Shown here: positions 16,193-24,115 of the stretch, in pieces
Numbering within the stretch: position 1 is the stretch's first letter
Layout of the letters: each line of letters opens with the position of its first letter
Assembly: GCA_016777745.1 (NCBI GenBank)
Contig: JADHQX010000003.1
Span: forward strand, 1-27,820
Direction: 5' to 3'
From: Candidatus Pelagibacterales bacterium
GTDB lineage: Bacteria > Pseudomonadota > Alphaproteobacteria > Pelagibacterales > AG-422-B15
DNA: 27,820 bases
Translations under genes and position numbers: made by a program
The notes under the pieces: generated by a model
Seen by the model: the letters and a program-made list of their open reading frames with translations, nothing else
Databases searched by the model: none
Told to the model about the DNA's origin: nothing

Positions 16193-16862
16193 CAATATTG
16201 CTAGCAATCATATCCTCAAGATTATCGTCTTCTGCTAGTGGATCAATCTGACTTTCGTCAATTTCTTCTGGAGTTTTAATATCAAGATTGGAAGGAAGTC
16301 TACTTTCAAGTAGCCCAGCAGACTTAAGTTCTTCTAGACCTGGTAAATCTGTTATATTTTCAATTCCAAAATAAACTAAAAACTTTTCTGTAGTACCATA
16401 AATTATAGGACTCCCAGGAGTTTTTTTTCTACCTATGGGCTTAACCCATTCTAATTCAAGCAATACATCTAAGGTTCCAGGACTAAAATTAACTCCTCTT
16501 ATGTCTTCAACTTCAGCACGGGTCACAGGTTGATGATAAGCAATGATTGCAAGTGTTTCAGTGGCTGCTTTTGATAATTTTCTTTGTACAACTTTTTCTT
16601 TTTGCATCATGCTAGCTAAATCAGGAGCAGTTTTAAAACTCCATTTATTAGCAGTCTTAACTAAATTTACACCACGACTATCATATTGTGCTTTTAATAA
16701 ATTGATTAATTTTTCTAAGTTTGCTTTTTTAGGTAACCTAGCCTTAATGCTTTCGGCATCCAAAGGTTCGCTTGCTGCAAACAATAGAGCTTCTAAAATT
16801 CTAAGATTATCTCGATGTTCTGTTGGGAAATCCATTACATTGTCTTCATGTTTTTTTTCCAT
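16182..16862 (-). CDS. scpB: Segregation and condensation protein B
   Basis: A 226-aa winged-helix protein that binds ScpA and the SMC ATPase in the condensin-like complex organising the chromosome. The core covers about residues 18-180, with NLRILEALLFAASEPL at the start and KAATETLAIIAYHQPVTRAEVEDIRGV in the middle. TPGSPIIYGTTEKFLVYFGI is the family's C-terminal signature. An acidic tail follows (DESQIDPLAEDDNLEDM). It starts 4 bases after the scpA stop. Its 3' end overlaps the di-heme gene, so the iron block was joined tightly to this operon. Confidence 0.95.
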   Translation of the reverse strand: MEKKHEDNVMDFPTEHRDNLRILEALLFAASEPLDAESIKARLPKKANLEKLINLLKAQYDSRGVNLVKTANKWSFKTAPDLASMMQKEKVVQRKLSKAATETLAIIAYHQPVTRAEVEDIRGVNFSPGTLDVLLELEWVKPIGRKKTPGSPIIYGTTEKFLVYFGIENITDLPGLEELKSAGLLESRLPSNLDIKTPEEIDESQIDPLAEDDNLEDMIASNIDDQ

Positions 16863-16866
16863 AGTG

Positions 16867-17676
16867 CTAATTAATTATCTTATCCTCTGAAATTTTATTT
16901 TTAAAAAATACTGGACCAAATGGAACAAGCTGTTGAACTTCTAGAACACCTTCACGTACCAACTCCATAGCTGCTGCAAGTGTTCCAGCTACACCAGTTC
17001 TAGCTAAACTTCCTTCCGCAAACTCAGGTGGTAAAAATTTCTCTAATTTTGTCCATTCTGGAACTTCACCTATTAGCCTTTGTAATCTTACAAGAGCGTC
17101 TTCCATTGCATACACAGCAGGTCTTTCAATTGTCATTTTTAAATATGCAGTCTTATATCTTTGATCCGCATATGATTTTAATAAATCATAAAAAGACAAA
17201 TAGTAATTCGGAGTTCTGATTAACCTTATGCCCTCTGGCATACCTCTAGCAAAAAAGTCTTGGCCAAGCTTAGGTAAATCCATCAATTTTTTTGAAACTA
17301 GTCTTATGGCTTCTAGTTTTTTTAGTTGTAGCTTTAGTCTGTCCGCCATTTCTTCTGCAGTTAACTCTTCTCCAGTTTCAGCTTTTGGCAATAATAAAAT
17401 TGATTTTAAGTATGCTAGCCATGCAGCCATTACAAGATAGTCGGCAGCAAGCTCTAAATTACTACTTCTTACTTTTGTAATAAAAGTTGTATACTGCTCA
17501 ACTAGCTCTAAAATAGAAATTTCCATTAGATCTACTTTTTGGTTACGTGCTAAAGCTAGTAAAACATCTAATGGACCTTCATAGCCCTTTAAATTTACAA
17601 TTAAATCATCTGAAGATACATATTCATCTTCTTGATTGGGGTTGTAAGTAATTGAATTTTCTTCTATTTCTTCCAT
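16867..17676 (-). CDS. scpA: Segregation and condensation protein A
   Basis: A 269-aa kleisin subunit bridging the SMC heads, with ScpB as partner. The N-terminal segment VNLKGYEGPLDVLLALARNQKVDLMEISILELVEQY (about residues 28-63) is the clear family signature. It is followed by LAADYLVMAAWLAYLKSILLLP (about 77-98) and an acidic linker. The C-terminal winged-helix region contains VAGTLAAAMELVREGVLEVQQ. Length is typical for alphaproteobacteria. nagZ lies 54 bases upstream on the same strand. Confidence 0.95.
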   Translation of the reverse strand: MEEIEENSITYNPNQEDEYVSSDDLIVNLKGYEGPLDVLLALARNQKVDLMEISILELVEQYTTFITKVRSSNLELAADYLVMAAWLAYLKSILLLPKAETGEELTAEEMADRLKLQLKKLEAIRLVSKKLMDLPKLGQDFFARGMPEGIRLIRTPNYYLSFYDLLKSYADQRYKTAYLKMTIERPAVYAMEDALVRLQRLIGEVPEWTKLEKFLPPEFAEGSLARTGVAGTLAAAMELVREGVLEVQQLVPFGPVFFKNKISEDKIIN

Positions 17677-17730
17677 ATAATCGACTCACTCATTATATAT
17701 GAAAAATGTATTCAAAGAACTAAATTAACA

Positions 17731-18741
17731 TTAGCTTAATTTACTTAGAATGTGCGTAAGTTCACTAGTAATTTCTCCAAGATTAAGAGATTTTTTTGTT
17801 CTAAGAACATCTAGTAAAGTTGGATCAATTGAAATTAAATTTAACATACTAATTTTATCTGCAATTTGACAAATTTCATCAAAATTACCATTACAGTGTA
17901 AAACAAGGTCACATCCTGCCTGAAGAGCTAAAAGTGAATTTGTCCCAACATCACCACTTAATGCTTTCATACTAACATCATCAGTCATAAGAGTTCCTTT
18001 AAATCCAATCTTGCTTCTTATAATTTCTGTAATCATAGTTTTAGACAAAGTTGCAACATTATTCTTATCAAATTTTTCATATATCGCATGAGCTGTCATT
18101 GCTAATGGAGCGTTATTTAATGCTTTAAATGGAACAAAATCATCATTTTCAAGTAAGCTCTTCTCATCAATTATTATTGGCAAATCAAGATGACTGTCTA
18201 CAGTAGCTCTTCCATGTCCTGGAATATGTTTTATAACAGAGCCAATCCCATTTGAATTATTTTCATTTAATACAATTTTACCCATTTGACTTACAATGTC
18301 TTTATCACTTGAGTATGCGCGATCCCCAATTACACCACTCTCTTTTTGAGAAGGAATATCTAAAACTGGTACAGTATTGATATTAATACCCATATCTTTT
18401 AATGAACCTGCAATTAAATTTATATTTAACGTAAGAGCTCTTAATGCAAGCTCTTTGTCTTTAATAAAAATATCACCAAATAATTTTGCAGAAAGTGTCC
18501 TAGGAAACTCTGGATAATTTAAACGAGACACCCGACCACCCTCTTGATCAATCAATATAGGCATATCTTTATGTGTTTTAGATTTAATTTTATCAATTAG
18601 AGTTAGTGTGTCTTTATGATTAATACAATTACGTTGAAATAAAATTACACCCCATGGTTTATAGTCTGATAAAAATTTTGTTTCATTATCATTTAATATC
18701 GTTCCTTCTAGTCCGATAATTAAAGGTAAATATTTACTCAT
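17731..18741 (-). CDS. nagZ: Beta-N-acetylhexosaminidase (NagZ, peptidoglycan recycling)
   Basis: A 336-aa cytoplasmic glycoside hydrolase of family 3. It removes GlcNAc from 1,6-anhydro-muropeptides during cell-wall recycling. ILIDQEGGRVSRL (residues 62-74) and the substrate-binding and catalytic loop KHIPGHGRATVDSH (171-184) are diagnostic of NagZ. The likely nucleophile is Asp254 in LMTDDVSM. MTAHAIY (215-221) is also typical. The N-terminus is short with no signal peptide, which fits the cytoplasm. The start overlaps the preceding 65-aa gene by 8 bases, so the two are coupled. Confidence 0.95.
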   Translation of the reverse strand: MSKYLPLIIGLEGTILNDNETKFLSDYKPWGVILFQRNCINHKDTLTLIDKIKSKTHKDMPILIDQEGGRVSRLNYPEFPRTLSAKLFGDIFIKDKELALRALTLNINLIAGSLKDMGININTVPVLDIPSQKESGVIGDRAYSSDKDIVSQMGKIVLNENNSNGIGSVIKHIPGHGRATVDSHLDLPIIIDEKSLLENDDFVPFKALNNAPLAMTAHAIYEKFDKNNVATLSKTMITEIIRSKIGFKGTLMTDDVSMKALSGDVGTNSLLALQAGCDLVLHCNGNFDEICQIADKISMLNLISIDPTLLDVLRTKKSLNLGEITSELTHILSKLS

Positions 18742-18931
18742 CTAAAATATCCAAATCATACTGTGGTAAACCACCTTTATCCTCTGGAATAACACGATAT
18801 TCTTTCAAATTACTGTCTATAATTATTATAGCATCTTCTTTAAAGATACTGCTTATGGGATTAAAATAGATAATGATAATAGTTATAAAAGAAATTAGCA
18901 GGCATAAGAAAATATAATATTTTTTTGCCAT
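18734..18931 (-). CDS. Small membrane protein, probable SPOR protein lacking its SPOR domain
   Basis: A 65-aa protein with an N-terminal membrane anchor (about residues 5-24, hydrophobic, preceded by AKK) and a short polar tail. In most alphaproteobacteria the gene between argS and nagZ encodes a SPOR-domain protein. Its juxtamembrane linker carries a conserved motif close to 'ikad..p.KvrPedpGGm.vp..D'. Here the tail reads EYRVIPEDKGGLPQYDLDILDE, which fits that motif, and the protein then stops. The long linker and the peptidoglycan-binding SPOR domain are absent. The reading frame is clean, and ATG and stop overlap argS (1 base) and nagZ (8 bases), so it looks maintained rather than decayed. 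The family link is by motif and position and has not been tested. Confidence 0.7.
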   Translation of the reverse strand: MAKKYYIFLCLLISFITIIIIYFNPISSIFKEDAIIIIDSNLKEYRVIPEDKGGLPQYDLDILDE

Positions 18932-20673
18932 CAGTTCATTTCATGGGGTGCTGATACACCAAGTAAATCTAATCCAGACTTAATAGTACGTTGAGTTAAT
19001 GTTAATAGGCCAATTCGAGCAAAGGTTAAATTTTCATTATTTGGTATTATAAATTTTAAGTTAGAATTAATTTTTCCTTGGCTCCATAATGTATGAAAAA
19101 CTGATGAGAGTTCGTATAGATAATAAGCAATACGATGAGGCTCTTGAAGGTTGGTTGCTGACTCTATTACTTTGTTCCAGTCTGCTATTTTTTTAATTAA
19201 ATCAAGCTCGTACTTATTTTCAATTAACGCAAAGTCAATATTGTTAAACTCGGATGGTACATGTTTGAAATTATTTTCATTAAGCTTATTGATTACTGAA
19301 GAAATTCTCGCGTGAGCATATTGAACATAAAAAACAGGGTTATCTTTTGACTGTTCGGTAACTTTTGTAAAATCAAATTCAAGAGGTGCTTCATTCTTAC
19401 GGTAAAGCATCATAAATCTAATTGAATCAGAGCCAACTTCATCAATTACTTCTCTTAAGGTAATAAATTCTCCTGATCTTTTTGACATTTTGACTTGCTT
19501 GCCATCACGCGTAAGTTTTACCATTTGACATAATTTAGCGGTAAATAATGCCTTGTTATCACTTAATGCTGCTACTGCTGCAGTCATTCTTTTTACATAA
19601 CCACCGTGATCCGCACCAAGTATGTCTATAAGATGCGTACTTCCACGTTTATATTTGTCAAAATGATAAGCAATATCATTAGCAAAATATGTCCATTCTT
19701 TGTTTGATTTTTGAAGCGGTCTATCTACCTCATCCCCATAATTAGTTGATTTAAATAACATCTGAGGACGTGGTTCCCAATCGTCTGGCTTCTTACCTTT
19801 AGGTGGATCTAGCACTCCTTCATAAATAAGATTTGATTTTTCAAGGGCTTTTATTGCTTTATCTATTTTTCCTTCATTAACTAAATCTTGCTCAGAAATA
19901 AAAATATCTTGATTAATAGAAAGTGCCGCAAGGTCTTCTTTGATCAAATTGATCATAAAGTTAACTGTATAAGGCTTAATTAATGAAAATCTTTCTTCAT
20001 CATTCATTTCTAGCAATTTTGTATTGTGAGTTGAAACAAAATATTGTGCCACAGGCATTAAATAATCCCCAGGATAAAAATCATCTGGATATTCAGAAAA
20101 TTTTTCTCCAAGCAATTCTTGATATCTAATAAATACAGAGTTTGTTAGATTTTTAATTTGTGAGCCTGCATCATTAATATAATATTCTTTAGTAACTTTA
20201 TGACCTGTCTTTTGCAAAAGATTAGAAAGTACATCGCCAAATACTGCTCCTCTACAATGTCCAACATGTAATGGTCCCGTTGGATTAGCAGACACATATT
20301 CAACATTTACGGAGCGTCCATTGCCAATATTACAATCAATCAAGTCATCTAATTTAAGTGAACTCTTCAAGAAACTTTGCCACATCGAATTATCAAGCCA
20401 TAAATTTATAAAACCTGGTTTTGCAACTTCTACTTTTATGAATTCAGAGCATTTTTTTAATTCTAACGTAATCTTATTAGCAATATCCAGGGGGCTTTCT
20501 TTAGCTAATTTTTGAATTATCAAGGATATATTGGTACTTATTTCTCCATTTTTTTCTTCATTAGGTTTTTCGACACTAAAGTTAATTTCATTTAATGTCT
20601 TGTGATCCAAGTTAAGAGAAACAGAGGCACTTTTGGTAATAATTTCTTTTATATGTGAATAAATTTGAGACAT
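18931..20673 (-). CDS. argS: Arginyl-tRNA synthetase
   Basis: A 580-aa class I aminoacyl-tRNA synthetase for arginine. The N-terminal Add1 domain covers about residues 1-110. The HIGH motif appears as HVGH in SANPTGPLHVGHCRGAVFGD (128-147), and the KMSKRSGEFITLREV block lies near residue 395. Many ArgS proteins lack a clear KMSK, but alphaproteobacterial ones keep it. The C-terminal anticodon-binding DALR domain includes VQYAHARISSV and ends in LLTLTQRTIKSGLDLLGVSAPHEM. Length is normal. It sits 4 bases after dgt. Confidence 0.97.
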   Translation of the reverse strand: MSQIYSHIKEIITKSASVSLNLDHKTLNEINFSVEKPNEEKNGEISTNISLIIQKLAKESPLDIANKITLELKKCSEFIKVEVAKPGFINLWLDNSMWQSFLKSSLKLDDLIDCNIGNGRSVNVEYVSANPTGPLHVGHCRGAVFGDVLSNLLQKTGHKVTKEYYINDAGSQIKNLTNSVFIRYQELLGEKFSEYPDDFYPGDYLMPVAQYFVSTHNTKLLEMNDEERFSLIKPYTVNFMINLIKEDLAALSINQDIFISEQDLVNEGKIDKAIKALEKSNLIYEGVLDPPKGKKPDDWEPRPQMLFKSTNYGDEVDRPLQKSNKEWTYFANDIAYHFDKYKRGSTHLIDILGADHGGYVKRMTAAVAALSDNKALFTAKLCQMVKLTRDGKQVKMSKRSGEFITLREVIDEVGSDSIRFMMLYRKNEAPLEFDFTKVTEQSKDNPVFYVQYAHARISSVINKLNENNFKHVPSEFNNIDFALIENKYELDLIKKIADWNKVIESATNLQEPHRIAYYLYELSSVFHTLWSQGKINSNLKFIIPNNENLTFARIGLLTLTQRTIKSGLDLLGVSAPHEMN

Positions 20674-20677
20674 TTAA

Positions 20678-21817
20678 TTATGAGTATTTATTATACATTG
20701 ATTGAGCAAAGTTATCAGTCATTCCTGCAATAAAATCGCACACAACCCTATGATGATTAGGATTATTAATATCAGACTTTAATCCCTCTATGTTACTAAT
20801 TTTTTGATCAGATTTTAACATTTCAAATAAAAATAAAACTACCTTATTCGCATTACCTGACATTATATTAATCTTGCTGTGCTGATACATTTTCTCTTTT
20901 AAAAAAACTCTTATAGTCTCAACTTTATGTGCCATATTATCTGAAAATACTACAATTTGCTTACTTGCTTCACGAACATCAGTGTGTTTATCAATTTTGA
21001 ATAAGGCAATATTTTGAATAATGGAATTAATTACATCATCTACCATTAAAGAAGTGCTTCTTCTTGTAATTTCATTGTTAATACGTGGAACTTCAAATTG
21101 ATCAAAATTATTTGGTAAGGTAGATATTATTTCACCAACCAATGGAAGTTCTCGCAAGTCATCATAATTAAAAAATCCTGCTCTTAAACCATCATCTATA
21201 TCATGATTATTGTATGCAATATCATCGGCAATTGCAGCAATTTGAGCTTCTAATGAAGAATAATTTTTTAATTTAAGATCAAATTCATCATTTAACGATT
21301 TAATAGCTGAAGGAATTAATTCTATTAATGGGCCATTGTGCTTAACTAAACCCTCTAAAGACTCCCAGGTTAAATTTAATCCATCAAAATCAAAATATTT
21401 TTTTTCTAATTGATGAACTATTCTTATAGCTTGGTCATTATGATTAAATCCTTGATGACTTTTCATTGCAATTTGCAAGGCGTCTTCTCCAGCGTGTCCA
21501 AAAGGTGGGTGACCAATATCGTGGGCTAAAGCTAAAGTTTCAGTTAGGTCTTCATTTAAACTAAATATTTTAGCTATAGATCTAGCAATTTGTGAAACTT
21601 CGAGTGAGTGCGTTAATCTTGTTCTGTAGTGATCGCCTTCATGTGATACAAAGACTTGAGTCTTATGTTTTAGTCTTCTAAAGGCAGTAGAATGAATTAT
21701 TCTGTCACGATCTCGTTGAAATTCAGATCTAGTATTACTAGTTTTTTCGGATATAAGGCGGCCTATAGAATTTTCTACTTTAACGGCTAAGTGATTAAGA
21801 TTATTGCTGTTTTTCAT
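20678..21817 (-). CDS. dgt: Deoxyguanosinetriphosphate triphosphohydrolase-like protein
   Basis: A 379-aa HD-domain dNTP triphosphohydrolase that would split dNTPs into nucleoside and triphosphate and so limit the dNTP pool. The entry motif SEFQRDRDRIIHSTAFRRLKHKTQVF (residues 31-56) is highly conserved. Metal ligands are His70 (TRLTHSLEVSQIAR) and His99-Asp100 (LALAHDIGHPPFGHAGEDAL), with a later Asp in IADDIAYNNHDIDDG. It belongs to the shorter alphaproteobacterial type-2 dGTPase-like group. I prefer the ATG at 21817. An upstream GTG at 21856 adds 13 residues that do not resemble the family, and neither start has a clear Shine-Dalgarno. It is divergent from the Fe-S carrier gene. Confidence 0.93.
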   Translation of the reverse strand: MKNSNNLNHLAVKVENSIGRLISEKTSNTRSEFQRDRDRIIHSTAFRRLKHKTQVFVSHEGDHYRTRLTHSLEVSQIARSIAKIFSLNEDLTETLALAHDIGHPPFGHAGEDALQIAMKSHQGFNHNDQAIRIVHQLEKKYFDFDGLNLTWESLEGLVKHNGPLIELIPSAIKSLNDEFDLKLKNYSSLEAQIAAIADDIAYNNHDIDDGLRAGFFNYDDLRELPLVGEIISTLPNNFDQFEVPRINNEITRRSTSLMVDDVINSIIQNIALFKIDKHTDVREASKQIVVFSDNMAHKVETIRVFLKEKMYQHSKINIMSGNANKVVLFLFEMLKSDQKISNIEGLKSDINNPNHHRVVCDFIAGMTDNFAQSMYNKYS

Positions 21818-21858
21818 AAGACTTGAATAATTATCAAATAATGCATAATTATACACTA

Positions 21859-21876
21859 TATAACAATTGTGTTATA
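21859..21876. promoter_or_regulatory. 7-4-7 inverted repeat in the dgt-erpA divergent spacer
   Basis: TATAACA-ATTG-TGTTATA is a perfect inverted repeat ending 11 bases before the erpA start and 42 bases before the dgt start. Its position suits an operator or a leader hairpin for the Fe-S gene. It does not match the Fur box seen elsewhere in the window or the Irr box motif I know. The spacer is otherwise plain AT-rich DNA. Confidence 0.45.
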
Positions 21877-21887
21877 GATGGATTATT

Positions 21888-22226
21888 ATGGAACAAATAG
21901 CAGTATCAATTACAAAAAGCGCAGCAGAAAAAATCAAAGATTTACTGACTGAAGAAGGATCAAATATGAAAATGCGTCTGTCTATTTCTGGAGGTGGATG
22001 CTCTGGTTTTCAGTATGGATTTGATTTCGATTCTAACTATGGCGACGATGATATTATTTTTAACGAAAATGGAGCTGAGCTTGTAATTGATAAAGTGTCA
22101 ATTATGTATTTAAATGGTTCTGTAGTTGATTTTGAAGACAAGCTTATAGAATCTTCTTTTAAAGTAAATAATCCTAATGCCGCATCCTCTTGTGGATGTG
22201 GTACATCTTTTGCCCCTAAGCAGTGA
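21888..22226 (+). CDS. erpA: Iron-sulfur cluster insertion protein, ErpA/A-type carrier
   Basis: A 112-aa A-type carrier that takes Fe-S clusters from a scaffold and inserts them into target enzymes. The three cluster-binding cysteines are Cys38 (ISGGGCSGFQY), Cys102 and Cys104 (SSCGCGTSFAP). Length and the FQYGFDFD segment fit ErpA/HesB. A TTG seven codons upstream (21867) is in frame, but the ATG at 21888 gives the family's usual N-terminus. Its stop overlaps the GTG start of xth by 4 bases (GTGA), so the two are translated together. The same pair is common in alphaproteobacteria. Assignment to ErpA rather than another A-type carrier is by similarity to the alphaproteobacterial order. Confidence 0.93.
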   Translation: MEQIAVSITKSAAEKIKDLLTEEGSNMKMRLSISGGGCSGFQYGFDFDSNYGDDDIIFNENGAELVIDKVSIMYLNGSVVDFEDKLIESSFKVNNPNAASSCGCGTSFAPKQ

Positions 22227-23002
22227 TTAAAATTGTAAGCTGGAATGTAAATTCCATAAGAGTTCGTCTTCCTCATTTGTTAGAATTAATTGACTCCGTA
22301 AATCCCGATGTAATTCTTCTTCAAGAAACTAAAACTGAAAATACAACCTTCCCAAGAGAAGAGATTGAAAATAAAGGCTATCAAATAATTATCCACGGTC
22401 AAAAATCTTACAATGGTGTAGCAATATTATCTAAGTTGCCTTTAGAGCTAGTTATAGATCACTTACCTGGAAATAAAGATGATGTTCAAGCAAGATACCT
22501 AGAAGCAAAAATTTTAATTGAAAAACCAATTACTGTTAGCACTATATATCTTCCCAATGGAAACCCAGTTGATACAGATAAGTTTCCTTACAAGCTAGAT
22601 TGGATGGATAGATTGCATGCTCATATAAAGAAAAAAATTGATAGCTGTGAAACATTTTTACTTGGTGGTGACTATAATATTATACCAACAGCTGATGACG
22701 CTGTTGATATATCTAAATGGCATAAAGATGCCTTACATCACCCTGAATCATTAAAAAGATTTAGAAATTTAATTAATCTTGGTTTAACTGATGCATTAAA
22801 AACTTTTAATTCAAAGCCATTTGAATTTACTTATTGGGATTACTCAAGAGGCTCATGGGAAAAGGATAACGGCTTACGAATTGATCATTTGTTAGCCTCG
22901 CCTTTTGCAGCTGATCGATTGGTTGACTGTCAAATTGAAAAAAGATTTAGATCTTTAGAAAGACCCTCTGACCACGTACCAATTTGGTGTGGAATAAATT
23001 AA
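22223..23002 (+). CDS. xth: Exodeoxyribonuclease III (AP endonuclease)
   Basis: A 259-aa metal-dependent exonuclease/AP endonuclease that cuts at abasic sites in base-excision repair. Catalytic segments are in order: SWNVNSIRVRL (residues 6-16), LLQETKTE with metal ligand Glu35, YNGVAILS (63-70), Tyr109 in TIYLPNGN, GGDYNIIPT with Asp150 and Asn152, RIDHLLAS (Asp221) and RPSDHVPIW (Asp250-His251). The start codon is GTG, overlapping the end of the Fe-S carrier gene, and no separate ribosome-binding site is needed. The stop overlaps that of the convergent alanine dehydrogenase gene by four bases (TTAA). Confidence 0.96.
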   Translation: MIKIVSWNVNSIRVRLPHLLELIDSVNPDVILLQETKTENTTFPREEIENKGYQIIIHGQKSYNGVAILSKLPLELVIDHLPGNKDDVQARYLEAKILIEKPITVSTIYLPNGNPVDTDKFPYKLDWMDRLHAHIKKKIDSCETFLLGGDYNIIPTADDAVDISKWHKDALHHPESLKRFRNLINLGLTDALKTFNSKPFEFTYWDYSRGSWEKDNGLRIDHLLASPFAADRLVDCQIEKRFRSLERPSDHVPIWCGIN

Positions 23003-24114
23003 TTTAAAAGGATACCTGGATTGGTGTATTCGTAACCAAGATCACTAGCTACTTCTTTTTGAGTACATTTACCATTAATGACATTTAATCCATTCATAAA
23101 GTGCTGATCTTCATTAAGGGCCTTTTTGTATCCCTTGTTAGCTAAATCACAAATAAAAGGAAGTGTTGCATTATTTAGAGCAATTGTAGAAGTTCTGGGA
23201 ACGCAGCCTGGCATGTTAGTTACACAGTAATGAACAATATCTTTATATATATAAGTTGGTTCTGAGTGAGTGGTAGGTTTACTGGTTTCTATGCATCCAC
23301 CTTGGTCGATAGCAACATCAACTATTGCAGAGCCTTTTCGCATCTTAGAAACAAGTTTTTCAGATACCAGCATTGGTGCGGCTGAACCTGGAACAAGCAC
23401 GCCACCAATTAAAAGATCGCAATTAGTAACATATTTTTCAACTTCAGCTTCTGATGAAATAACTGTATTTGCCTTATCTCCAAAATACTTACTTAACTCA
23501 GCAAGTCTTTGTTCTGATTTATCAATTAAATTTACATTAGCTCCCATACCAACAGCAATTAAAGCGGCATTAAACCCAACAACACCACACCCAATAATAA
23601 CTACATCAGCGGGAGGAGCTCCAGCAGCTCCAGCCATAAGTACACCGCGACCCTGTTGAGTCTTTTCAAGAGCATGAGCACCTGCTTGTATAGATATTTT
23701 TCCAGCAACTTCACTCATAGGTGCAAGCAAAGGAAGTCCGTTTGAGCTACTTGTTACAGTTTCATAGGCAATACAGATTGCGTTGCTGTCTATTAATCCT
23801 TGGGTAAGAGGTTTGTTTGCAGCTAAATGCAAATAAGTAAATAATATCTGATTAGACTTTAATAATTTAATTTCAGATGCTTGTGGTTCTTTTACTTTTA
23901 TAATTAAATCTGAATTGTCAAAAACCTCTTTAGGTGTTTTTACTATCTTTGCTCCTAAATGAAGATAATCACCATCAGAAAATCCTGAGCCGTATCCTGC
24001 GTCAGTTTCAACAATTAATTCATGGCCCTGTGAAATTAGTTTTTTAACGCTATCTGGTGTTAAACCTACTCTACATTCATGGTTCTTAATTTCTTTAGGT
24101 AAACCAATAATCAT
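22999..24114 (-). CDS. ald: Alanine dehydrogenase
   Basis: A 371-aa NAD-dependent enzyme interconverting L-alanine with pyruvate and ammonium. The N-terminus MIIGLPKEIKNHECRVGLTP is typical. Catalytic and substrate residues are in the expected places: Arg15, Lys75 (KVKEP) and His96 (FTYLHLAAN). The Rossmann motif is VIIGCGVVGFNAA (Gly175, Gly177, Gly180), with an acidic Asp198 at the end of beta-2 favouring NAD. VDVAIDQGGCIETS and the MPGCVPRTST segment complete the match. It follows the aminotransferase gene by one base, so alanine made by that enzyme would be deaminated here to return pyruvate and release ammonium. The residue pattern rules out the related transhydrogenase alpha subunit. 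Confidence 0.96.
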   Translation of the reverse strand: MIIGLPKEIKNHECRVGLTPDSVKKLISQGHELIVETDAGYGSGFSDGDYLHLGAKIVKTPKEVFDNSDLIIKVKEPQASEIKLLKSNQILFTYLHLAANKPLTQGLIDSNAICIAYETVTSSSNGLPLLAPMSEVAGKISIQAGAHALEKTQQGRGVLMAGAAGAPPADVVIIGCGVVGFNAALIAVGMGANVNLIDKSEQRLAELSKYFGDKANTVISSEAEVEKYVTNCDLLIGGVLVPGSAAPMLVSEKLVSKMRKGSAIVDVAIDQGGCIETSKPTTHSEPTYIYKDIVHYCVTNMPGCVPRTSTIALNNATLPFICDLANKGYKKALNEDQHFMNGLNVINGKCTQKEVASDLGYEYTNPGILLN

Positions 24115-24115
24115 A

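Noticed and set aside
16543..16890. 115-codon open frame opposite scpB
   Set aside because: It overlaps the conserved scpB core antisense, with no ribosome-binding site and no recognisable family.
17692..17697. TATAAT before scpA on the minus strand
   Set aside because: A perfect -10 match but no -35 at proper spacing. It lies so close to the start codon that the leader would be only about 10 bases.
21867..21887. Upstream TTG extension of the Fe-S carrier gene
   Set aside because: It would add CYRWII, unlike the family N-terminus, and would run through the inverted repeat. The ATG at 21888 is better.
23270..23659. 129-codon plus-strand frame opposite ald
   Set aside because: Antisense to the NAD-binding domain of alanine dehydrogenase. 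The Pro/Thr/Ser-rich translation is typical of a shadow frame.
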